Program-made: the position numbers and the translations under genes | Shown: piece by piece, positions 1 through 9,821 of the stretch | How positions within the stretch are numbered: the stretch's first letter is position 1 | Layout: each line of letters starts with the position of its first letter | Notes under the pieces: generated by a model | Databases searched by the model: none | Told to the model about the DNA's origin: nothing | The model's input: the letters and a program-made list of their open reading frames with translations, nothing else | Origin: an uncultured Roseburia sp. | Lineage (GTDB): Bacteria; Bacillota; Clostridia; Lachnospirales; Lachnospiraceae | Reading direction: 5' to 3' | Length of the DNA: 64,000 nucleotides | NCBI GenBank assembly: GCA_947644305.1 | Contig: CANRYS010000015.1 | Location: forward strand, 21,446 to 85,445

Positions 1-2216
1 AAACTCTCCAACATATGAGTAGCAATGTCGGATATATTTTCTCTGGTAAGGGCATGGAATACGATAATTTCATCAATACGGTTGATAAATTCCGGTTTGA
101 AGAGGTGTTTCACTTCTTCCATAACTCCCTCTTTCATTCGCTTATGATCCTGTTCTGCGTCTTCACTGGAAAGAAAACCAAGGGTTTTCGGGGAAATGAT
201 CCGATTCGCCCCGGCATTCGAAGTCATGATGATAATCGTATTCTTAAAATCCACCCGGCGTCCCTGAGAATCTGTCAAATGACCGTCTTCTAAAATCTGT
301 AGCAGCATATTAAACACATCTGGGTGCGCCTTCTCGATCTCATCAAACAACAGCACAGAATAAGGCTTTTGACGCACCTTTTCACTGAGCTGCCCCCCCT
401 CTTCATAACCCACATATCCCGGAGGGGAACCTACCATCTTGGAGACACTCTGCTTTTCCATATATTCTGACATGTCGATGCGTATCATATCTTTTTCTGA
501 GCCAAATACCGCCTCCGCCAGCGCCTTAGAAAGCTCCGTTTTCCCCACTCCCGTAGGTCCAAGAAACAAAAAGCTGCCGATGGGACGCCTCGGATCTTTC
601 AGACCAACACGTCCCCGGCGCACAGCGCGGGAGACGGCCTCCACCGCCTCATTTTGTCCTACCACGCGCTCATGCAGAATGGTCTCCATCTTCTGCAGAC
701 GCTTTGTCTCATCCTTTGCCAGACGGCTCACCGGAATCTTCGTCCACGCCGATACAACCTCGGCGATCTGCTGTGCCGAAAGTACCTGTTCTTTCTTTTG
801 CTTTTTCTGCCACTTCTTTAACTCTTTATCCAGCTCTTCCCTGGTGTCCTGCTCTTCGGCATGGATCTGCAAAACCAGATCCATATCTCCCTTGATCAGA
901 GCTTTTTCCTTGGACTGCTCCAGTTCTCGTATCTTATCCTCCAGCTCCGCCGAGACCTGCCCCTTTTTCACCGCCTGGGCCAGTCGGAGCTTAGCCGCCG
1001 CCTCATCCATCAGATCGATGGCTTTATCCGGCAGGTAGCGGTCATTGATGTAGCGGTCGGATAATTTCGCCGCTGCTTCCAACGCCTCATCGCTAATCTT
1101 GATCCGGTGAAAACTCTCATAACGTCCTCTGAGTCCCCGAAGCATACCAATGGTCTGTACCACCGTCGGTTCTTCGATGATTACTGGCTGGAACCGACGC
1201 TCCAGCGCCGCGTCTTTTTCAATTCTTTTGCGGTATTCCTCTCTGGTTGTGGCACCAATCACCTGGATCTCTCCGCGGGAAAGCGCCGGCTTCAAAATAT
1301 TGGAGGCGTCGATCGCCCCCTCTGCTCCTCCCGCTCCGATCACGGTGTGAAGTTCATCGATAAATAATATGATATTCCCAGTGGAAATCGCTTCTTTTAC
1401 AGCACGCTTGATCCTGTCCTCGAACTCGCCCCGGTATTTAGAACCCGCCACCATGCCCGACAGGTCCAGGGAGAGAATGCGCTTTCCCGCCATGGTCTCT
1501 GGTACAGAATTCTCTGCGATTCGGATCGCCAATCCCTCGGCGATGGCAGTCTTACCCACCCCCGGTTCCCCCACCATACAGGGATTGTTCTTTGTTCGCC
1601 GGCTCAGGATCTCGATCACGCTTGCAATCTCCTCATCCCGGTTAAATACAGGGTCCAAACGCCCCTCTTTGGCGTATTCCACCAAATCCCTAGAATACTG
1701 GTCCAGCATCGGTGTCTCTGATTTTCCTTTCTTTCCTGTGCTGCGGTTCCCCGAAAGCTCAGCCTTGGCGGCGTTCAGATCCGCCCCCATGGTCAACACC
1801 ACATCCACAAACATTTTCTGGAGATTTGCTTCCAGAGTTCTTAACACCATGAGACCGCCGGTATCCCTAGCCTTTAGAATTGCCAAAAAAATATGCTCCG
1901 TCCCAATGCTGGAATCCTCATTTCTCTCTGCAATCTGCTCGGCGGACAGGATGATCTCATCAAACCGGGGCGTGACATCACAGTCCTTGCGCTTTACCTT
2001 TTCCGGCGCAGCGCCACCGATCATGTCCTCTAAGATCATCTCGATATCCTGTCGGATCACTCCATTTTCCTTTAATATTCTAGATGCCGTACCGCTCACT
2101 GCACTCAGGCCATAAAGAAGATGTTCCGTCCCAATGGCAGTAGTTCCTAATTTTGCCGCGATCTCTCCTGCTTTCGTCAGAGCTCTTTCTGCACTTGCTG
2201 TAAAATCTCTCTTCAC
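1..2216 (-). CDS. clpC: ClpC-type AAA+ unfoldase (3' end cut by window edge)
   Basis: Hsp100/Clp ATPase that unfolds proteins for the ClpP protease in the cytoplasm. About 738 codons are present; the C-terminus lies beyond base 1. An N-terminal Clp_N double repeat is followed by a first AAA domain with Walker [15 protein letters not shown] and Walker B ILFIDELH, a short middle region of ClpC rather than ClpB length, and a second AAA domain with [14 protein letters not shown] and [14 protein letters not shown]. The GTG start at 2216 is chosen because GGAG lies 10 bases upstream and the Clp_N consensus starts there. It is not in a ctsR-mcsA-mcsB-clpC operon; the next gene upstream, 24 bp away, codes a secreted protein. 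ClpE or another ClpC paralogue is the alternative name; the family is certain. Confidence 0.93.
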   Translation of the reverse strand, partial: MKRDFTASAERALTKAGEIAAKLGTTAIGTEHLLYGLSAVSGTASRILKENGVIRQDIEMILEDMIGGAAPEKVKRKDCDVTPRFDEIILSAEQIAERNEDSSIGTEHIFLAILKARDTGGLMVLRTLEANLQKMFVDVVLTMGADLNAAKAELSGNRSTGKKGKSETPMLDQYSRDLVEYAKEGRLDPVFNRDEEIASVIEILSRRTKNNPCMVGEPGVGKTAIAEGLAIRIAENSVPETMAGKRILSLDLSGMVAGSKYRGEFEDRIKRAVKEAISTGNIILFIDELHTVIGAGGAEGAIDASNILKPALSRGEIQVIGATTREEYRKRIEKDAALERRFQPVIIEEPTVVQTIGMLRGLRGRYESFHRIKISDEALEAAAKLSDRYINDRYLPDKAIDLMDEAAAKLRLAQAVKKGQVSAELEDKIRELEQSKEKALIKGDMDLVLQIHAEEQDTREELDKELKKWQKKQKKEQVLSAQQIAEVVSAWTKIPVSRLAKDETKRLQKMETILHERVVGQNEAVEAVSRAVRRGRVGLKDPRRPIGSFLFLGPTGVGKTELSKALAEAVFGSEKDMIRIDMSEYMEKQSVSKMVGSPPGYVGYEEGGQLSEKVRQKPYSVLLFDEIEKAHPDVFNMLLQILEDGHLTDSQGRRVDFKNTIIIMTSNAGANRIISPKTLGFLSSEDAEQDHKRMKEGVMEEVKHLFKPEFINRIDEIIVFHALTRENISDIATHMLES

Positions 2217-2240
2217 TGTCTCTACTCTCCATTTCTTTTA

Positions 2241-3539
2241 TCAGAAATCCATATCATCCAATTCCCTTTTTCCCTTGCCAAGCTTTCTTCTCAAAACCAT
2301 ATTTAGGATCACGATCAGCAATATAAGTATGATCACCGCCATACTAACCAGCGCCGCATAAAGCCAAGCTCCTGTCTTCGGCATGAATTCCTTTTCCTGG
2401 GCAACATTGCCGCCCTTATTGACCTTCTGCGTCATCGTCCCAGTATAGCGCTGCACCGTCCGCTCCATCCGGTCATACTGATAGAGCACCGGTTCTGTCC
2501 CCGTCCCCTTTAGATACATCAAAAGATAATTATTATCCAGGTCGTTTTCCATCGTATAGGCAGTGACGCTCTTCCCCTCTAGATCCACAGAAGTTTTTAC
2601 ATAACCGGAGGGAAGGATGGAGTCATCCTTCACGTCCACCACCTGAAACTGGTACTGATTCTCGATAAAGATCGATCCCTCTTTTTCATACACGGAAAAA
2701 GTGATATCGGATTTCCCCTTTTCCTGCTGCTCCCGAACCCGTGTTTCTGACTCGCTCTCCTTGATCACCTTGAGCTTGTACACCCGCTTGTCACCGGATT
2801 CTGCCGTCACTACGATCCTGACATCATTCTCACCCAGCAGCAGTTCATCATTATTTTTTATCCTGACGGCGGCTTTATTATGCGCCGCAACATAATTAAA
2901 ATACAATATATTCGTGTCACAGTCAACCTTTACCGTGTATTCCAACACATTCGTATCAAACTTTGGTGTCATAGAGAGACAATCAAAACGTAGGGACTTC
3001 AATTTATTGTTTGTGCTCAGAGAGGGGGCCTCAGTAGCCACCGGCACCGGCGTAGTGGCAGCAGCCGGATCTGGCGTTGCCTCACTGCCTACAGGCTCTT
3101 TCACCGTGAGGGTAACACGATTTGCAGATACGGAAAAAGAATCACCCTCCAGATTTTTCACCGTCATTCTCCTCCCCATCTCAATGGCTCCCACTCCCGC
3201 CTTTAACGCCTTAAAACGCAGCGAATAGGTACGCTTTTTCACCTCGTCCTCATTTCCAGTGGATGAGATCTGAAGAATGCCATCTTCTCCGCTCACTTTC
3301 CTGCCACCACTGACAAATTCCATGATAGAGGCATCGTAAAGCACTTTCATCTCTACATCGCTGAAAACCTCGGAGGAAGTCACACGACATACAACGGTAA
3401 ATTCACTTCCCGTTGAAACCTCAGAAGTACTCGTTGTAAACTCCACCGTGGCACTCGCCGCCTGCACCTCACCTGGTATCAGTAATAGGCCCAGAACAGC
3501 CACAAGCAGCATAACACCAAATACAAATTTTCTTTTCAT
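2241..3539 (-). CDS. Secreted, C-terminally membrane-anchored cohesin-like protein
   Basis: 432 aa. A signal peptide (about residues 1-27, ending VQA-A) is followed by a beta-rich domain (about 30-150) with the pattern of cohesin-type modules, a Pro/Thr/Ala linker (about 153-172), a cadherin-like beta-sandwich repeat (about 173-265, of the type found after LSTNNKLKSL in clostridial surface proteins), a further beta region, and a C-terminal transmembrane helix (about 392-415) with a basic cytoplasmic tail. Predicted to display domains on the outside of the membrane and possibly bind carbohydrate or wall partners. It sits 18 bp downstream of the glucosaminidase gene and 24 bp upstream of clpC, so probably in the same transcript. 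Domain names are from pattern recognition; the function is not known. Confidence 0.7.
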   Translation of the reverse strand: MKRKFVFGVMLLVAVLGLLLIPGEVQAASATVEFTTSTSEVSTGSEFTVVCRVTSSEVFSDVEMKVLYDASIMEFVSGGRKVSGEDGILQISSTGNEDEVKKRTYSLRFKALKAGVGAIEMGRRMTVKNLEGDSFSVSANRVTLTVKEPVGSEATPDPAAATTPVPVATEAPSLSTNNKLKSLRFDCLSMTPKFDTNVLEYTVKVDCDTNILYFNYVAAHNKAAVRIKNNDELLLGENDVRIVVTAESGDKRVYKLKVIKESESETRVREQQEKGKSDITFSVYEKEGSIFIENQYQFQVVDVKDDSILPSGYVKTSVDLEGKSVTAYTMENDLDNNYLLMYLKGTGTEPVLYQYDRMERTVQRYTGTMTQKVNKGGNVAQEKEFMPKTGAWLYAALVSMAVIILILLIVILNMVLRRKLGKGKRELDDMDF

Positions 3540-3557
3540 AAACTACCTCATACTTTT

Positions 3558-5471
3558 TTATTGGGGCACCGGACAGTTTGTCGCCGGCATATTTTCATAA
3601 ACAGGAATAGAAAATACCAGTGGTACCGAATCCAACATACCGTTATAGGCATTCTTCGTCTTCAGCGCCTCAGAGTTCGCCGCCTCCACATTTGTCATAT
3701 ACTGATGATTGTAGGTATTATTGGGAGTCACATTAAATTTTTGTAAATACCCGGTATTCTGTCCCCGGTTGATATAATTGCTTCCAATGTACATCGCCCC
3801 TCCGACGATGGAACGGTAACGATTATTCCATGGACGGAGAAATGTAGTCCCAGAGCTTGCCCATTTCAGGCCATTCAATATCGGCGTTGCCCCGCTGTAG
3901 GCACCAATATTGTAAAAGTTAAAAATCCCTGGATAGCTCTCGGTGGTTCCCGTCACCGCCGTACTGGTAGAGGATGGTCCCGTCACCACTTCCTGCTTGC
4001 TGCGGGAGGCAAGATGATACGGGCTCACACCAGACTCCTTTGCCGCCTGCAAAAAAGCATCGGCGTAGCTGATCCGCTTCTCCACCCCGGTGACATCGTC
4101 GACATAACTAAAGGTGGCATTGGAAAATGGTGTATTCTTAAAGATCTGGTTGATCCCATCCTTGGTCTGATACTGGGACTGGTATTCCAACTGTTCAAAC
4201 TGAAAGATTCCCTGGGTAGTCAGAAAATTGCGGGGGTCCATATAGTAGCTGATTGCCTCTTTTGAGGCTGCCACCCATGTACTTCCGTCGAATACTGTCC
4301 ATTTGCCCGTAGCAGGATCATAAGCTCCCTTTTCCATGGATTTCCACGCCGCTGACTTAGAATTGGAGATCAGGCTTACCCCGAGCTTCGATTCCGCCGC
4401 CACAGCCGCATTCCAGTCAAGCCCGGTCTTGTATGCCGTAAACTGCCAGTAAGGATAGGCCGCGTGAAGCTTGCGCAGGGAATCCTTGTAGGAATCTGGA
4501 AATCCCTGTCTGGTCATCTCTTCCTCAAACTGTTTCTCGCTCAGTACGGTTACTGCAACTTTTTTCTGCACTCTGGTCCTTGCCAGCTTGATATATTTTG
4601 CCTGTACATACCCATAGTAGGTCTTTCCATAATAATCAAATGAAATGCGGTACCATAACTTTTTTTTCACGGTTCTTACTTTGAGAATCTGGATATACTG
4701 TTTTTTAGCCAGGACCATAATACGACCGTTTACCTTATAGTAAGGATTGGAGTTCCCCGGCTTCTTTCTCACACGAAGCGCCGTCTTTACCCCAGTGACG
4801 ACACCTCCTGCCGCTTTTTTCAAAACCGGTTTCAGGTCCGTGCTTTTTATGTATCCCTTTCTCGTTTTTTTCTTGTACTTAAAACTGATCTTGAACCATT
4901 TTGTGCTACCTTTGGTTTTCTCTGCTATTATTTTTACACTTTTATTCTTTTTTAAAACAACATTTTTCTTATTTACCTTTAACGATTTACCAGAGGTGTT
5001 CTTACAGATCGTCCGAGTTCTTTTCAATTTTGCCGGTACACTGATCTTTTTATATGTGGTCTGTGTCCGGTAAACCGTTACTTTTGCTGGCTGAGGTGCC
5101 GGTGTAGGCACAGAGGTCGGCGCTGCAGTTGGTGCTGTGGTTGCCGCGGACGGGGATGAAGATGGCACCGCCGTAAAAGAAATGTATTTGGCCGCCACAT
5201 AGCCCTCCTGTCCATTGTAAGTGATCTTATACCATGTCCCATTGGCATCGGAGCCGGCTGCCGTATCCAGTACTGTAACCTGACTGCCATTGGGAATCAC
5301 TGTCAACACCGCTGTGCCGGTTCCCACGCCCGCACGCATATTCAGCGGATCCCCTTTATCCGTCACTACCGTTGCCGTCTGGTCCGCATATGCTGGACCG
5401 CCTGCCTGCAAAAAAATAACACCGCAAAACAGCATACAGATCATCATTCCTACTATCCATTTACCCTTCAT
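3558..5471 (-). CDS. SH3b-domain endo-beta-N-acetylglucosaminidase (wall hydrolase)
   Basis: 637 aa secreted enzyme predicted to cut peptidoglycan glycan strands. Signal peptide at about residues 1-29 (ending AYA), then a bacterial SH3 domain (about 32-100, with LNMRAGVGTGTAVL and GYVAAKYI), a Ser/Thr/Pro/Ala linker, two further SH3-like wall-binding repeats (GYIKSTDLKPV, GYVQAKYIKLA), and a C-terminal catalytic region with YPYWQFTAYKTGLDWNAAV and YYMDPRNFL, typical of clostridial glucosaminidases related to LytB/GH73. The ATG at 5471 is preferred over an in-frame TTG at 5495 because AAAGGA precedes it and the signal peptide begins there. Lies 31 bp after the methyltransferase gene. Autolysin is the likely role; the substrate bond is inferred from the family. 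Confidence 0.8.
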   Translation of the reverse strand: MKGKWIVGMMICMLFCGVIFLQAGGPAYADQTATVVTDKGDPLNMRAGVGTGTAVLTVIPNGSQVTVLDTAAGSDANGTWYKITYNGQEGYVAAKYISFTAVPSSSPSAATTAPTAAPTSVPTPAPQPAKVTVYRTQTTYKKISVPAKLKRTRTICKNTSGKSLKVNKKNVVLKKNKSVKIIAEKTKGSTKWFKISFKYKKKTRKGYIKSTDLKPVLKKAAGGVVTGVKTALRVRKKPGNSNPYYKVNGRIMVLAKKQYIQILKVRTVKKKLWYRISFDYYGKTYYGYVQAKYIKLARTRVQKKVAVTVLSEKQFEEEMTRQGFPDSYKDSLRKLHAAYPYWQFTAYKTGLDWNAAVAAESKLGVSLISNSKSAAWKSMEKGAYDPATGKWTVFDGSTWVAASKEAISYYMDPRNFLTTQGIFQFEQLEYQSQYQTKDGINQIFKNTPFSNATFSYVDDVTGVEKRISYADAFLQAAKESGVSPYHLASRSKQEVVTGPSSTSTAVTGTTESYPGIFNFYNIGAYSGATPILNGLKWASSGTTFLRPWNNRYRSIVGGAMYIGSNYINRGQNTGYLQKFNVTPNNTYNHQYMTNVEAANSEALKTKNAYNGMLDSVPLVFSIPVYENMPATNCPVPQ

Positions 5472-5501
5472 TTTTATCGCATTCCTTTCTTCCAATACAA
5501 C

Positions 5502-6251
5502 TTAGTGTCCATTGTATGGTTGTGTTATAAAATAAATTCTCTCATCTGTGGCATCCGGTGGCGCCTCCATATCCTCTCCAAAACAGTCCCTAAGTTCGAG
5601 ACCTGCCTCCCGGAGCAGCTCCCTGATCCTCCTAGGAGAATATGCCCTCTGCCGGTGGCACTCATCCCACCGCTCATACTGCCCGCTTCCAGGCTCTCTA
5701 AAAAACATCGTCAGCATGTACTCGTTGACCTTTGAATCAGGATCGTATGCATTGTCCCAGATCACCGTATAGTCTTCCTCGTCCTCCATCCGAATCTCAT
5801 TTCCAAGGATTTCCTCAAAACAATATTCCGTTTTCATATCAAACACAAACAGCCCATCCTCCGGCAAGACTTCACTGACGCAGCCAAAAAGACCTCGGAG
5901 CTCATCCTCCTCCAGAAGATAATTCATGGAGTCACATATACATAGTACCACATCTGCCGGCTTATGCAACGAAAAATCTGTCATATCCTGATTTAAATAT
6001 AAAATACTCTGCCCATCCTTTTTCTTTTCTGCTGCCAGCGCCAGCATATCCGTGGACAGATCAATGCCAGTGACCTCGTATCCCACCTCGGCAAAACGCC
6101 CCGTCATCTCACCGGTACCACAGCCCAGTTCACACAGATGTCCACCGGTCTTCCCCTGGCGTTCCAGATAGACAGTTAGTTTTTTAAACCATATATCATA
6201 GGGTGTCTCTGACATCATGCGGTCATAAACACCAGCAAATCTATCATACAT
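5502..6251 (-). CDS. Class I SAM-dependent methyltransferase
   Basis: 249 aa cytoplasmic enzyme. Motif I is HLCELGCGTGEMTGRFAE (about residues 37-54), the acidic ribose-binding residue is in VTGIDLS, and a motif IV-like DVVLCICDSMNYL follows, so a Rossmann-fold methyltransferase of the Methyltransf_25/11 type is clear. The N-terminal MYDRFAGVYDRMM is common in family members of unknown substrate found beside addA in clostridia. The gene begins 33 bp after the addA stop and ends 30 bp before the glucosaminidase start codon, consistent with one operon. The substrate cannot be deduced from the sequence. Confidence 0.85.
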   Translation of the reverse strand: MYDRFAGVYDRMMSETPYDIWFKKLTVYLERQGKTGGHLCELGCGTGEMTGRFAEVGYEVTGIDLSTDMLALAAEKKKDGQSILYLNQDMTDFSLHKPADVVLCICDSMNYLLEEDELRGLFGCVSEVLPEDGLFVFDMKTEYCFEEILGNEIRMEDEEDYTVIWDNAYDPDSKVNEYMLTMFFREPGSGQYERWDECHRQRAYSPRRIRELLREAGLELRDCFGEDMEAPPDATDERIYFITQPYNGH

Positions 6252-6284
6252 CTCTATCTCCTCTCTTAAATTGGCGCCGTCGAG

Positions 6285-9200
6285 CTAGCTCACCTCAATC
6301 TCTCTGTCCAGTGAAAAAGAATACAGCACCTTCCTCACTACCCGTTTCCCCAAAATTCCTTCCAGGGCGCGGGCATAGAGCTCCATCTGCTTCTCATAGC
6401 GCTCCACAAGAATGCCCTCCTGGCCTGGCTCCAGATGATCTGTTTTGTAATCCATCAACACAATGCCTTGTTCCGTCTCATAGAAACCGTCAATGATCCC
6501 CTGCACCAAAACTCTCTCCCCGTCCGCTGCCTCCGGCACGACCTCTGCCGCCGGGATCATCGTCACAAAAGGCTGCTCTCTGTAAAGCCTACCCTCTGCC
6601 TGGGCCTCCCGCATCTGGCTGCCAAGGGAAGAGTCCAGAAACTTCATAAGCTTATGCTTCCGAATATATTTCATATCCTCCGACCTCACTCGCCCAGCTC
6701 CTACCAGCTCCTCCAGCGCCCCTTCCAGTTCCTGTTCCGTCCGAACAGCGGAAAAACAAAGCCCCGCCATCACCTGATGCCACACCGTACCATAACTAGC
6801 CCCCGCCAGCGCCTGGTCTGCTTCGGCATCTTCTTTCGCAAATGCCGGCACCGGAGACTGGTTCTCCAGAGCTTCCCCAGCCAAGATGGAAAATCCCTCT
6901 TCTGTACTGTCTTCCATAGAACGTTTTTTCAACTCCGAGACGGACAGTTTCGTCGGAATCTCCAGTTCTTCTTGTGCCTGATGTTCATCCATGAAAGAAA
7001 GCATTTCATTTATGGCCTTATCATAGGTGATATTTGTGTCAAAATTATTCAGCATCACCTCGTCTACCAAGACATCCGCCTGACGCCGGATCTCCGCCCT
7101 CTCCAGCTCTTCCATCTCCAGCCATCTCACTCGGAACCAGTCATTGCCCTGGACCGCCGGCAGCACCCAGTCAAAATAGCTCTTGGCGCGGATCAGTTGA
7201 AAATATCCAGTCCCCGCAGGGCACTTATCCCGGCGGGTGCAGCCGGTCATCACAAGTTTTTCTTTGGCTCGGGTCATCGCCACATAGAGCACCCGCAGCT
7301 CCTCTCCCAGATCTTCCAGCAGATTCATCCTCGCCAGAGAGCGGGTAAAGGTATGGTTGACAGAGATCCCCAGGTCATTGTCTACCACCGGCGCCGCGAT
7401 CCCCACTTCCGGGTGCACTACCAGAAAGGAGTGAGAACGAGCTCCGGTGATGCTCCTTCCCATCCCCGCCAGAATACAGACAGGAAACTCTAGTCCTTTA
7501 CTCTTATGGATCGTCATGATCCGCACCACATCCTCTCTGTCTCCAGAGAGGTTTGCCTCTCCCAGATCCTCCTCTCGCTCCTTAATCCCGCTGATATATC
7601 TGACAAACTGATGAAGCCCCTTATAGGAAGTGCTGTCAAATTCCCTCGCCACCTCCATTAGAAGTTCCAGATTTGCCTTGCGCTGAAGTCCATTGCTCAT
7701 TGCAGACATCATATAATCCAGTTTCGTACAGTTGTAAATATCCTGAATCATATCCGAAACAGTGGCATAGGTCATCTTCTCCCGAAAACGTTCCAGAAGT
7801 TCCAGAAATTGTCTTGTCTTATCCTGAAGATCCCCTTCCTCCTGACTATCCACATAATGAAGAAGAGAATCATAAAAATCCATATTCTTATTTTTTCCCC
7901 GCAGTTGCGCCAGCTCATCGTCGCTAAATCCAAATGCCGGGCTTCGGAGCACTGCTGCTAGGGGGATATCCTGTCTCGGATTGTCGATAATCTGAAACAG
8001 GCTCACCATCAAAGAGATCTCCCTGGTTTCAAAAAATCCCCTGGTATTCTCCATATGCACCGGAATCCCCTCTGCCGCCAGCGCATCGTAGATCTGCTGG
8101 CCGATGGCTTTGGTACTTCTCGCCAGAATGACAATATCTCCATAACCACAGGGTCGGTATCCATCCCTTCCCTGTACATATAGTGGGTTCTCCTCTCCGG
8201 TATACTCCCGGATCAGCTCTGCGATCAGCTTCCCCTCATATCTCCCATCGTCTTTTCCATCGATAGCAAGTACATCCACGCTGTCTGCCTGACGCTGTCC
8301 GCTCTCTGGGTAGTCTGCCCCCAGTCTCAATCTAGCGGCCTCATCGTAGGCCACCCCTCCCAGCTTCGGCTGCATAATCTGTTCAAAGATATCATTGGTC
8401 CCCTGGAGAACCACATCTCGGCTTCGGAAGTTCCGACTCAAGCAAACGAGACGGTCCCTTTCTCCTTCCTCGGTGGAATATCGGTGGAGCTTCTCCAAAA
8501 ATAAATCCGGGCACGCCATACGAAACCGGTAGATACTCTGCTTGATGTCTCCCACCATAAACAGATTATCCTCGGAAGCGACACTTCCCAGAAGCATATC
8601 CTGGACCCGGTTGCTGTCCTGATACTCATCGATCATAATCTCCGCAAACTGCTCAGACAATTCCACGGCAGCCTCTGTAGGGTGCACGGTTCCGTCCTCA
8701 TCCTCCTCCAAAAGAATCTCCATCGCCATCTGCTCCAGGTCATTGAAATCTGCCAGGGATTTTTCTGCCTTTTTCGCCTGGTATCTCTCCATAAATTCTC
8801 CCGTGAGATGCAAAAAAGCACAGACCGTCCCCCGGATCTGGCGCAACTGCTCCAACTGTTCTTCCAAAGTGGTATTAAAAATCTCTGTTTTCAGTGACTT
8901 TACCACATCCTTCACGGCACTTCGGAGTCCTTTTACCGCCTCTTTTAATTCTTCTTCACAATCCGGCTGTCTCTTCCCTGGCAACCTTCCGAATGTGATT
9001 CCCTCCACCCATCTGCCCAGTTGTTCTATTTCTGCCTCTTCCGGCACCCCCTCAAACTGTCCGGCTTCCTGCACCAAAAAATCCCGGTATGCCGCCGGCC
9101 CCCGCGGCGCATCACACAGCGACAGCATGGTATCGTATTCCTCCCGGATCCCCGCCAGTACGTTTCTTACATATTCCGTATTCCTCCGAACGAACTCCGA

Positions 9201-9821
9201 CGCTTTCAGGTCCTCCACCGTATCCATTCCCACAAACTCTTCCATCCGCAGCAGAAATTTACGGGGAAATGGCTCGCTCACCGCTTTCTCATACAGATAC
9301 AGGATCAACTCCTCGATCTCTTTATCGCTCTTGACAAAACGGCTCATCCCCGCCATCTCCAGAAACTCTTCCGTAGGCGACTCATATTTCTCTTCTAGTA
9401 TCTCCTCTAGCACATCATTTCGGAGCATTCCCAACTCACTTTCTGTTCCCACGCGGTAAGCAGGGTCCACGCCGGTGCGGTGAAAATAATTCTGTATCAC
9501 ATAGCCACAGAAACTATGTATCGTAGAGATCTGCGCCATCGGCACTAGCATAACCTGGCGCTGCAGATGTTCATTGTCTGGATCAGCCGCCAGCGCCTGC
9601 TCCAGCGCCTGTGTCAGCCGCTCCTTCATCTGTGCCGCTGCCGCCTTGGTAAAGGTCACGATCAAAAACTCGTCCACGTCCACCGGCTCTCTGGTATCCA
9701 TGATCCGCGACAGAATACGCTGGATCAACACGGCCGTTTTTCCAGAACCCGCCGCTGCCGACACTAAGATATTGCAATTTCTCAGGTCAATGACCTGTCT
9801 CTGTTCCCTCGTCCAGTTCAT
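6285..9821 (-). CDS. addA: Helicase-nuclease AddAB, subunit AddA
   Basis: 1178 aa UvrD-like helicase plus RecB-type nuclease, the Firmicutes counterpart of RecBCD, which resects double-strand breaks and recognises Chi. Walker A is in VSAAAGSGKTAVLIQRIL near the N-terminus, Walker B in EIMIDEYQDSN, motif III in GDIKQSIYRFR, motif V in IMTIHKSKGLEFPV, motif VI in LYVAMTRAKEKL, and the nuclease core in VQGIIDGFYE/VLMDYKTDH close to the C-terminus. The frame is open upstream to 9872, but the ATG at 9821 has GGAG at the right distance and starts with the family's MNWTREQRQVI. It overlaps the end of addB by 35 bp, so translation is probably coupled. Confidence 0.97.
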   Translation of the reverse strand: MNWTREQRQVIDLRNCNILVSAAAGSGKTAVLIQRILSRIMDTREPVDVDEFLIVTFTKAAAAQMKERLTQALEQALAADPDNEHLQRQVMLVPMAQISTIHSFCGYVIQNYFHRTGVDPAYRVGTESELGMLRNDVLEEILEEKYESPTEEFLEMAGMSRFVKSDKEIEELILYLYEKAVSEPFPRKFLLRMEEFVGMDTVEDLKASEFVRRNTEYVRNVLAGIREEYDTMLSLCDAPRGPAAYRDFLVQEAGQFEGVPEEAEIEQLGRWVEGITFGRLPGKRQPDCEEELKEAVKGLRSAVKDVVKSLKTEIFNTTLEEQLEQLRQIRGTVCAFLHLTGEFMERYQAKKAEKSLADFNDLEQMAMEILLEEDEDGTVHPTEAAVELSEQFAEIMIDEYQDSNRVQDMLLGSVASEDNLFMVGDIKQSIYRFRMACPDLFLEKLHRYSTEEGERDRLVCLSRNFRSRDVVLQGTNDIFEQIMQPKLGGVAYDEAARLRLGADYPESGQRQADSVDVLAIDGKDDGRYEGKLIAELIREYTGEENPLYVQGRDGYRPCGYGDIVILARSTKAIGQQIYDALAAEGIPVHMENTRGFFETREISLMVSLFQIIDNPRQDIPLAAVLRSPAFGFSDDELAQLRGKNKNMDFYDSLLHYVDSQEEGDLQDKTRQFLELLERFREKMTYATVSDMIQDIYNCTKLDYMMSAMSNGLQRKANLELLMEVAREFDSTSYKGLHQFVRYISGIKEREEDLGEANLSGDREDVVRIMTIHKSKGLEFPVCILAGMGRSITGARSHSFLVVHPEVGIAAPVVDNDLGISVNHTFTRSLARMNLLEDLGEELRVLYVAMTRAKEKLVMTGCTRRDKCPAGTGYFQLIRAKSYFDWVLPAVQGNDWFRVRWLEMEELERAEIRRQADVLVDEVMLNNFDTNITYDKAINEMLSFMDEHQAQEELEIPTKLSVSELKKRSMEDSTEEGFSILAGEALENQSPVPAFAKEDAEADQALAGASYGTVWHQVMAGLCFSAVRTEQELEGALEELVGAGRVRSEDMKYIRKHKLMKFLDSSLGSQMREAQAEGRLYREQPFVTMIPAAEVVPEAADGERVLVQGIIDGFYETEQGIVLMDYKTDHLEPGQEGILVERYEKQMELYARALEGILGKRVVRKVLYSFSLDREIEVS

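Noticed and set aside
439-2115. Long plus-strand open frames opposite the Clp gene
   Set aside because: They are antisense shadows of the ClpC coding region, with Ser/Arg-rich low-complexity translations and no ribosome sites.
6435-7493. 352-codon plus-strand frame within addA
   Set aside because: Antisense to conserved AddA motifs; His/Arg/Pro-rich translation and no start signals.
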